Below, piece after piece: positions 1 to 3,676 of a DNA stretch of 7,631 nucleotides. Both the position numbers and the translations under genes were made by a program. Positions within the stretch are counted from its first letter, which is position 1. Each line of letters begins with the position of its first letter. Source of the DNA: Methanosarcina sp. (GTDB lineage: Archaea > Halobacteriota > Methanosarcinia > Methanosarcinales > Methanosarcinaceae). Under the pieces are notes generated by a model that made no database searches, was not told where the DNA came from, and saw only the letters and a list, made by a program, of their open reading frames with translations. The stretch covers positions 3,796 to 11,426 of the forward strand of contig DUGS01000134.1 in NCBI GenBank assembly GCA_013331265.1. The letters run 5' to 3'.

Positions 1-221
1 TGAATCTACTTCTTTCTGGACATTAGTTTTTACATAATAACATAAATAAAGATTATCATAATATTTAAAGTAATAGAATTAAAAGAAAAAATTTAAATAT
101 GATTATTTTATACAAAAAGATGTCTCCAAAAAAGCGTAAAAACAGAAAACCTCTTCCGAGTGATTCAAACGTCTAAGAATTTCTCACCTGTAAGTACGGG
201 CAGGGGGGGAGTTTCAGGGAA
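1..221. other. AT-rich intergenic region downstream of nreA
   Basis: I see no credible gene here. The first 180 bases are very AT-rich. The region lies 3' of the leftward nreA gene and holds its probable terminator (separate entry). A 25-codon basic ORF from the ATG at 99 to the TAA at 174-176 has no ribosome binding site and is probably chance. A run of seven G's at 203-209 lies just beyond the nreA stop codon. The window starts too close to tell what lies to the left. Confidence 0.6.
86..142 (-). terminator. nreA: Poly-T terminator zone after nreA
   Basis: Read on the minus strand, four T-tracts follow one another downstream of the nreA stop: T5 at 142-138, T6 at 133-128, T5 at 118-114 and T6 at 91-86. 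Archaeal RNA polymerase terminates at such oligo-T stretches without needing a strong hairpin, and no strong hairpin is visible. The assignment is by position and composition. Confidence 0.5.
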
Positions 222-1448
222 TTACGTTTTGAAAAAAGAGTCAAGTGTAGTCTGGAACCGGAAATCGGAAAGCATTTTTGCCTGCTGGATCCATTCTGTT
301 TTTGGGGTTCTAACCCTGACTGATAAATCCGAAACTGCTGCTTCCAGGGAATCAAAGGTTTTAGGAGGATTTTGAAGTGCTTTTCTCATCCCTTCCCGGA
401 CCACCCAGACCCCGAGAGGAGCCCAGTAAGCAGGAGTTATTTCCCTGAGTACAAAGACCGAAGCCTGTCTTTTGATTTCTATAAGGTACTCAAGCACAGG
501 AAGCCTTGCTGCATAATAACCCCCTGCAAGAGGAGAATAACCCTTCTTTCCGTTGAGGCTTTCGCTGTCCTCCCCGATCCAGCTTGATTCCCCGGACCAG
601 ACTGTTTTTGGGAGCCAGATTTCAATAAGTTCAAAGGAATAAGCCCGCGGAAGGATAAGGACTTCAAAATGGTTTCCGAAATGAGTCCCGCTAAAGAGCT
701 TGACGTCAGAGACCCAGGGGAAGTCAATTATGCGGTCTGAAAGTTCCTTTCCAGCCATATCGTCCACGGCTGTAATAGACCAGCGTGTAGGCACTATCTT
801 GCGTTCTTTTCCAAGAAGGCCAATAGAAAAGAGACGTGTAATATGCTCAGTGGAAACATCACTTTTCAAAAGTTCGGAAATAGCGTCTTTTGCAAGGGCA
901 TCGGTATCATAAACAAGATAATCCACTTTTTTCGGGACAGCCGGGTTTTCGGCAAGCTCAAAGTTTTTCACAAGTCCGGAAGGTCCCATAGGCGTAAGGA
1001 CAGAATCGAACTTGAGTTCCTGTTTTGGGGCTTTAAAAAACCAGGCTTCGGTATCAACCGGCTTTCTGGAAAGGGCCAGTTCCTGAGCCTTAACCAGAAG
1101 GGGGTTCTCTTTGCTCCGTGCATCTTTTATGTGAAGGTTTGTGTTTGCCCTGACCATACGGGAACGCATGGAGATTATGTCTTCTATCTGCATGTTTCCC
1201 CAGGCCGAAGGGTCTTCGAAAAGCAAAGCTTCATTTTCCTTTGCTAAAGGCGGGATTAAAGGGCCTGCAGAAACCCTTGGGTAGCCGTAGCTTCCGACAA
1301 AAAGAGCCGGGGGAGATGCCCCAAAAACAGAATCTCCCGAAATTGCAGGAGTAATTGATTGCAGGGACCTGAACTTTTCAAGAATTGGGCAGCGTGGACG
1401 CCCGCAAAGTCCTTTTCCCTTACATTTGATGCACAGTGTATCTTTCAC
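222..1448 (-). CDS. nreA: DNA repair protein NreA (archaeal Nre family) with C-terminal PIP box
   Basis: A 408-aa protein of the archaeal Nre family. In Haloferax NreA is reported to act with the UvrABC pathway in repair of mitomycin C damage, dependent on PCNA. Residues 6-20 hold four cysteines (C6, C9, C15, C20) with C-x2-C spacing, a probable zinc site. The extreme C-terminus contains QTTLDSFF (399-406), a textbook PCNA-interacting box with Gln, a hydrophobic residue at +3 and two aromatics at +6/+7. Conserved-looking stretches include VGSYGYPRVSAGPL near residue 52 and the Trp/Tyr-rich AYWAPLGVWVVREGMRKAL near residue 350. The start is GTG at 1448-1446. The only in-frame upstream codons before a stop are GYELK, so no ATG alternative exists. 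AAGGA lies about 12 nt upstream, inside the end of the preceding gene, whose stop is 2 nt away, so translation is probably coupled. Length and ends look intact. Confidence 0.92.
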   Translation of the reverse strand: MKDTLCIKCKGKGLCGRPRCPILEKFRSLQSITPAISGDSVFGASPPALFVGSYGYPRVSAGPLIPPLAKENEALLFEDPSAWGNMQIEDIISMRSRMVRANTNLHIKDARSKENPLLVKAQELALSRKPVDTEAWFFKAPKQELKFDSVLTPMGPSGLVKNFELAENPAVPKKVDYLVYDTDALAKDAISELLKSDVSTEHITRLFSIGLLGKERKIVPTRWSITAVDDMAGKELSDRIIDFPWVSDVKLFSGTHFGNHFEVLILPRAYSFELIEIWLPKTVWSGESSWIGEDSESLNGKKGYSPLAGGYYAARLPVLEYLIEIKRQASVFVLREITPAYWAPLGVWVVREGMRKALQNPPKTFDSLEAAVSDLSVRVRTPKTEWIQQAKMLSDFRFQTTLDSFFKT

Positions 1449-1450
1449 TT

Positions 1451-1810
1451 TTAGTTCATATCCTTACAGATTATGCAGGCTTTAGCTTCAGGAGCGTTTC
1501 TGTACAACCAGCCGGACTTCTGAACAAAACAGCATATACTGCACATACCCTTAACTTTTTCCTGAGAGGATAAACCGCCGTTTAAAAGAACTGATGCAAA
1601 TTTTCGAATTTCGTTCTGGGTCTCTTCAGAGAAATCAACTTCAGCCCCGCGTTTTTCGCTCACATACTGAGAAACTGCAGCTCTTGAAAGCTCAAGGATA
1701 TCTGCTACGTCCTGCTGCGTGCACCCATGCTCAAAAATCATTGCTCTTGAGAGTTCAGCTCTGATTGCAGGCAAGACTTTTTGTACCATTATTTCGCACG
1801 TTGTTTTCAT
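1451..1810 (-). CDS. Small HTH transcriptional regulator with paired CxxC motifs
   Basis: A 119-aa protein, probably a cytoplasmic DNA-binding regulator of the archaeal COG2522-like (XRE-type HTH) group. The N-terminus (CEIMVQKVLPAIRAEL) has the form typical of that group. A helix-turn-helix lies at about residues 30-51 (TQQDVADILELSRAAVSQYV). The C-terminal third carries two CxxC pairs, C90/C93 and C112/C115, plus C94, suggesting a zinc or Fe-S site; C5 and C30 are extra. No ligand domain (for example ThiN) is present. The frame is open 46 codons further upstream, but that extension (MYVSFCQFFDS...) is unlike the family and overlaps the TATA box, so I start at the ATG at 1810. An internal ATG at 1789 is a weaker alternative. 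The gene lies 2 nt before nreA and is probably co-transcribed with it. The target and the signal are unknown. Confidence 0.82.
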   Translation of the reverse strand: MKTTCEIMVQKVLPAIRAELSRAMIFEHGCTQQDVADILELSRAAVSQYVSEKRGAEVDFSEETQNEIRKFASVLLNGGLSSQEKVKGMCSICCFVQKSGWLYRNAPEAKACIICKDMN

Positions 1811-1829
1811 TGGAGACCAACACTTGCAA

Positions 1830-1837
1830 ATATAAAA
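1830..1837 (-). promoter_or_regulatory. TATA box for the HTH regulator-nreA operon
   Basis: On the minus strand this reads TTTTATAT within a longer AT-rich stretch (1828-1843). Its centre is about 24 nt upstream of the ATG at 1810. The usual TATA-to-start distance of 25-27 nt puts transcription initiation at or within a few bases of the start codon. No Shine-Dalgarno precedes the ATG, which fits a leaderless mRNA. Confidence 0.5.
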
Positions 1838-2018
1838 TATATGAAAACGCACTTTTTGTATGGTTTTTCGGAAAGGGACTAAGATTCCAGCAAATACACA
1901 TGGAAGAAAGTGCATGCTATCGAAAAACTGGCAAAAAGATACGTACAACTCCGAATCAATAAGCTTATATTCCTGTCTTCAGACCCGATAGTTTCCGGTT
2001 GGGGGACTGATTCAGAGT

Positions 2019-2327
2019 TTAATTTTTGATTTGTTCAGCAGAGAAACCCTTTTCCATGAGGACTTCTTTCATGCGGGTCAGGTGATTGCCCTGAAGTTCT
2101 ACAGAATTTCCTTTTACTGTACCGCCGCATGCAAACTTTGATTTCAGGTAAGTGGACAGTTCGTGAAGGTCAATTTCACTTGCATCGAAACCTTCTACAA
2201 CAGTGACTTCCTTTCCATATCTTCTTCTGTTAACTTTAACAGTTATTCTCTGTTGCTCTTTTGCAACCTCTTCGCAAATGCAAAGTTCTTTTGGAAGCCC
2301 GCATACCGGGCACATTCCGCTGCTCAT
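2019..2327 (-). CDS. Translation initiation factor aIF1 (SUI1 family)
   Basis: A 102-aa SUI1/eIF1 homologue. It binds the small ribosomal subunit near the P site and helps enforce correct start-codon selection. The N-terminus has the archaeal Cys cluster CPVCGLPKELCIC (C6, C9, C16, C18), a probable zinc site. The SUI1 fold follows, with RRYGKEVTVVEGFD (35-48) and the signature region LKSKFACGGTVKGN (61-74) running into VELQGNH. The length is normal for the archaeal family. The start at 2327 is set by GGAGGA at 2344-2339, 11 nt upstream. The next ATG (codon 5) would sit 23 nt from it and lies right before the Cys cluster. The gene appears monocistronic: the next leftward gene begins 208 nt away with its own TATA box. 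Confidence 0.96.
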   Translation of the reverse strand: MSSGMCPVCGLPKELCICEEVAKEQQRITVKVNRRRYGKEVTVVEGFDASEIDLHELSTYLKSKFACGGTVKGNSVELQGNHLTRMKEVLMEKGFSAEQIKN

Positions 2328-2368
2328 TTGTTAGTATGTCCTCCGAATTTGTAATCATTGTATATGTA

Positions 2369-2378
2369 ATTTATATCC
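2369..2378 (-). promoter_or_regulatory. TATA box of the aIF1 gene
   Basis: The minus strand reads GGATATAAAT. Its centre lies about 27 nt upstream of base 2346, which would start the mRNA just ahead of the GGAGGA ribosome binding site (2344-2339). That gives a leader of about 18 nt. The position and match to the archaeal TATA consensus are good; the start site itself is inferred. Confidence 0.55.
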
Positions 2379-2382
2379 GAAA

Positions 2383-2398
2383 ATATCTAAATAGATAT
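2383..2398. promoter_or_regulatory. Perfect 16-bp dyad, candidate operator upstream of aIF1
   Basis: The arms ATATCTA (2383-2389) and TAGATAT (2392-2398) are exact inverted repeats around a 2-nt AA spacer. The element ends 5 bp upstream of the aIF1 TATA box, where it could overlap the BRE/TFB contact region or bind a dimeric regulator. AT-rich palindromes also arise by chance, so operator function is only inferred. Confidence 0.35.
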
Positions 2399-2622
2399 AA
2401 AGTACTTATCAATGATGGTATTAAAGCCTAATGGTATTTTTTCAGGCACTTTATACTGGATTTCAGCTATAAGCTAAAGCCCTCAATAATATAAAAAGCC
2501 AACCAGAGCTGTGTATTTTTTTATTCTTTGTATTATAAGTAAATAACCTCGCAGAGGTAGGAAATGGTTAATATATTTGAGTTAATATGATTTAACAGAG
2601 TTATATAAAGAATGGAGGCGAT

Positions 2623-2745
2623 CTACAAAAAACCTGAAAATTCGGGTGCATGTAGCTTCAAGGAGAAGAAACTCCGGAAAACCAGATTTGTATCTTGAAG
2701 GATAAGACCCCGGAAATTTGTGCTTTTACTGGGAAAAGCATTTTT
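2623..2745 (+). ncRNA. Candidate structured small RNA
   Basis: A TATA-like TTATATAA at 2601-2608 is followed by three helices. CTACA (2623-2627) pairs with TGTAG (2651-2655) and encloses a 6-bp hairpin, ACCTGA (2632-2637) with TCGGGT (2642-2647, one T-G wobble). CTTCAAG (2656-2662), directly abutting the first helix, pairs exactly with CTTGAAG (2694-2700). A 7-bp hairpin TGCTTTT/AAAAGCA (2721-2740) is followed by T5. The end therefore looks like an intrinsic terminator. The 5' end is uncertain: spacing from the TATA box at 2601 predicts about 2630, which would cut off the first arm, while an AT-rich element at 2568-2577 would start near 2600. No family is recognised. It could also be a leader of the winged-helix gene or chance pairing. 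Confidence 0.3.
2721..2745 (+). terminator. Hairpin plus T5, intrinsic-type terminator
   Basis: The stem TGCTTTT (2721-2727) pairs perfectly with AAAAGCA (2734-2740) around the 6-nt loop ACTGGG and is immediately followed by five T's (2741-2745). The T-tract makes sense only on the plus strand. No protein gene precedes it on that strand, which is the main reason to suspect a small RNA upstream. Confidence 0.45.
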
Positions 2746-2818
2746 CAACCAGCAAAAAGCTAAATATATCTTGAACCCCATCTTTTTATATAATTTGTTG
2801 ATAATATCTATGCACTTC

Positions 2819-2843
2819 ATATATATAAATATGACTATATAAT
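2819..2843 (+). promoter_or_regulatory. TATA-rich promoter of the winged-helix gene
   Basis: Two TATA-like elements sit ahead of the gene: ATATATATAAAT (2819-2830) and TATATAAT (2836-2843). Either would place initiation between roughly 2850 and 2867, upstream of or at the GGGAGG ribosome binding site (2866-2871). A third, at 2784-2792, is further away. Which one is used cannot be told from sequence. Confidence 0.45.
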
Positions 2844-2877
2844 AAATCAGGAAACAAGTACATTCGGGAGGTACCCT

Positions 2878-3117
2878 ATGAACGAGTTAATAGGTTTTGT
2901 AAACGGAAACAGTGTAAGGCAAAAAGTGCTCTCTCTGCTTGCCTCAAAAGGGGAAATGGAAGGAAAACGTATTTCTAAAACTCTTCGGGTTGTATATCCT
3001 ACCATAGCAAAGACTCTCGAGGAACTTGAAGAAAAAGATCTGATCGGAAAAAAAGAAGAAATATACTTCCTGACCGAAACCGGAGCCAAAGTAGAAAAAA
3101 TGGTTCAGCAGATTTAA
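2878..3117 (+). CDS. Small winged helix-turn-helix protein, putative transcriptional regulator
   Basis: A 79-aa protein consisting of a single winged-helix domain. A first helix covers about residues 13-23 (VRQKVLSLLAS) and a second about 28-36 (EGKRISKTLR). The recognition helix is about 38-53 (VVYPTIAKTLEELEEK). A beta wing follows, about 56-68 (GKKEEIYFLTETG), then a C-terminal helix (AKVEKMVQQI) that could support dimerisation. There is no ligand domain, no cysteine and no membrane segment. This is the stand-alone wHTH type common in Methanosarcina. The start is well fixed by GGGAGG at 2866-2871, 6 nt from the ATG. It is monocistronic, with long non-coding gaps on both sides. Target genes are unknown; autoregulation or regulation of a neighbour is possible but not shown. 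Confidence 0.85.
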   Translation: MNELIGFVNGNSVRQKVLSLLASKGEMEGKRISKTLRVVYPTIAKTLEELEEKDLIGKKEEIYFLTETGAKVEKMVQQI

Positions 3118-3133
3118 TCTAAAAAAGCACTCA

Positions 3134-3152
3134 TTTTTAAATTTAATTTTTT
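3134..3152 (+). terminator. T-tracts after the winged-helix gene
   Basis: T5 (3134-3138) and T6 (3147-3152) begin 16 nt after the TAA stop, in a very AT-rich stretch. They are good archaeal oligo-T terminator candidates for the winged-helix gene. Confidence 0.5.
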
Positions 3153-3154
3153 AC

Positions 3155-3172
3155 CTGAAAATAAATTTTCAG
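3155..3172. repeat. Perfect 18-bp inverted repeat
   Basis: CTGAAAAT (3155-3162) and ATTTTCAG (3165-3172) are exact inverted repeats around AA. As RNA it would fold as a 7-bp stem with a TAAA tetraloop; as DNA it resembles a dimer-binding site. It lies directly after the T-tracts downstream of the winged-helix gene. The left arm with its preceding C (CCTGAAAAT) recurs at 2633 and 3479. Confidence 0.45.
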
Positions 3173-3179
3173 ATCACCT

Positions 3180-3244
3180 GCAGTCCTTTTCATTATGGCC
3201 GCCCGCAGTCTTTTTATTATGGCTGCCTGCAGTCTTTTTATTAT
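3180..3244 (+). repeat. Imperfect tandem repeat, 24-25 nt period, about 2.7 copies
   Basis: Units begin at the GCAGTC occurrences at 3180, 3205 and 3229. Each consists of GCAGTC, a T-rich tract (CTTTTCATTAT, then TTTTTATTAT twice) and, in the first two, a GC-rich joint (GGCCGCC, GGCTGCCT). The third copy stops after ATTAT. Copies 2 and 3 are identical over 16 nt, so duplication is probably recent. Each unit ends its GC-rich part with a pyrimidine/T5 tract on the plus strand, so the array could act as serial terminators. Confidence 0.7.
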
Positions 3245-3303
3245 ATTACATATCCTGTGAAGACTTGTTTTCCAGAAAAAATAAGTTTTAACTCGCCAAT
3301 TCG

Positions 3304-3363
3304 TTCTCTTCTGGCTTGATAAACAACCTGAATTTTGTTTATTATCAGCTTTTTGAAAGAGAA
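3304..3363 (+). repeat. Nested inverted repeat / long stem-loop
   Basis: The outer arms TTCTCTT (3304-3310) and AAGAGAA (3357-3363) pair perfectly. Inside them ATAAACAA (3319-3326) pairs perfectly with TTGTTTAT (3335-3342) around an 8-nt loop. TG/CA at 3317-3318 and 3346-3347 can extend this helix past a 3-nt bulge. T5 (3350-3354) sits on the 3' side of the inner stem. This could be a terminator, a small structured RNA or a remnant element; no coding potential was found. Confidence 0.4.
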
Positions 3364-3442
3364 TACTTGTATGAAAGAAAATATTGATATAATACTATGT
3401 TGCGAGTGAAACCTGATATTGGAACTGGTATGGGGAGTATGG

Positions 3443-3463
3443 AGCGCTTGTAGACAAAGCGTT
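3443..3463 (+). repeat. Hairpin with one bulge and TAGA loop
   Basis: AGCGCTTG (3443-3450) pairs with CAAAGCGTT (3455-3463) through eight pairs (one G-T), with a single bulged A and the tetraloop TAGA. It lies about 45 nt upstream of the probable purL TATA box, so it is not in the purL mRNA if that promoter is the one used. Function is unknown. Confidence 0.35.
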
Positions 3464-3478
3464 TGCAGGTACTTATTT

Positions 3479-3500
3479 CCTGAAAATATTTCCTTTCAGG
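3479..3500. promoter_or_regulatory. purL: Inverted repeat just upstream of the purL TATA box
   Basis: CCTGAAA (3479-3485) and TTTCAGG (3494-3500) are exact inverted repeats separated by 8 nt, giving a 22-bp element. It ends about 9 bp before the AT-rich ATATTTAT at 3510-3517 that I take as the purL TATA box. That is a typical place for an archaeal activator or repressor site. Function is inferred from position only. Confidence 0.35.
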
Positions 3501-3509
3501 CCTAAAGAA

Positions 3510-3517
3510 ATATTTAT
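3510..3517 (+). promoter_or_regulatory. purL: Probable TATA box of purL
   Basis: ATATTTAT in an AAAG-rich context is the best TATA-like element in the 200 nt before purL. It predicts initiation near 3540, giving a long 5' leader of about 135 nt that would start at the 9-nt repeats. The match is moderate. Confidence 0.4.
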
Positions 3518-3544
3518 CTAATCCCTGTCCCTTTATGTCCGCAT

Positions 3545-3580
3545 AATCTGTTTAGTCTGTTTAATCTGTTTAGTCTGTTT
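3545..3580 (+). repeat. Four-copy 9-nt tandem repeat in the purL leader
   Basis: Four exact-length units follow one another: AATCTGTTT (3545-3553), AGTCTGTTT (3554-3562), AATCTGTTT (3563-3571) and AGTCTGTTT (3572-3580). They alternate at the second base, so the array is also two perfect 18-nt units. It ends 96 nt before the purL ATG. It may be a slippage-prone simple repeat or a multi-site binding array. Confidence 0.75.
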
Positions 3581-3593
3581 AACACTACTCAAA

Positions 3594-3641
3594 CCCTGAA
3601 AACCCCAGGGAAAAATTACAAGAAAAAAACCGAAGCTTCGG
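3594..3641 (+). promoter_or_regulatory. purL: Hairpin and palindrome in the purL 5' leader
   Basis: CCCTG (3594-3598) pairs with CAGGG (3606-3610) across a 7-nt loop. Twenty nt later CCGAAGCTTCGG (3630-3641) is a perfect 12-bp palindrome (4-bp stem with AGCT loop as RNA). Both lie between the 9-nt repeats and the GAGG ribosome binding site (3666-3669). They could be leader structure or protein sites. I recognise no known riboswitch. Confidence 0.35.
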
Positions 3642-3676
3642 CACCTAAATGAGGCTTAAGAATCAGAGGCAAGGCA

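Larger units (their letters stand above)
2345..2877. other. Divergent intergenic region between aIF1 and the winged-helix gene
   Basis: This 533-nt gene-poor region separates two divergent genes. It contains the aIF1 promoter and dyad, a small hairpin with ACCTC (2546-2550) and GAGGT (2554-2558) arms, a candidate small RNA (about 2601-2745), and AT-rich promoter sequence for the winged-helix gene. An ATG ORF at 2612-2698 (28 aa) and a 65-codon minus-strand ORF at 2623-2820 have no ribosome binding site or recognisable product, and I do not call them. Confidence 0.6.
3118..3676. other. Repeat-rich intergenic region before purL
   Basis: This 559-nt non-coding stretch separates two plus-strand genes. 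From left to right it holds T-tract terminators, an 18-bp inverted repeat, a 24-25-nt tandem repeat, a nested stem-loop, a bulged hairpin, a promoter with upstream dyad, four 9-nt repeats, and two further small structures. No ORF with a ribosome binding site and no tRNA-like fold was seen. Confidence 0.65.

Noticed and set aside
99..176. 25-codon Lys/Arg-rich ORF
   Set aside because: No ribosome binding site, A-rich composition, and overlap with the terminator T-tracts of nreA on the other strand.
843..1247. 134-codon plus-strand ORF
   Set aside because: It lies entirely opposite nreA, has no ribosome binding site and no recognisable motif; it is a shadow of the real gene.
1811..1948. 46-codon N-terminal extension of the HTH regulator
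   Set aside because: The extension covers the TATA box, is hydrophobic/aromatic-rich and unlike the family, whose N-terminus starts at the CEIMV-type segment.
2612..2698. 28-codon plus-strand ORF in the small-RNA region
   Set aside because: The ATG is only 4 nt from the TATA-like box, so that promoter cannot serve it, and the GGAGG lies after rather than before the ATG. The RNA-structure reading explains the region better.
2623..2820. 65-codon minus-strand ORF
   Set aside because: Its start lies within the TATA-rich promoter of the winged-helix gene, it has no ribosome binding site, and the sequence matches no known family.
3180..3580. Possible CRISPR array or leader
   Set aside because: The repeats here are contiguous, imperfect and of different periods (24-25 nt and 9 nt), with no unique spacers and no cas genes.
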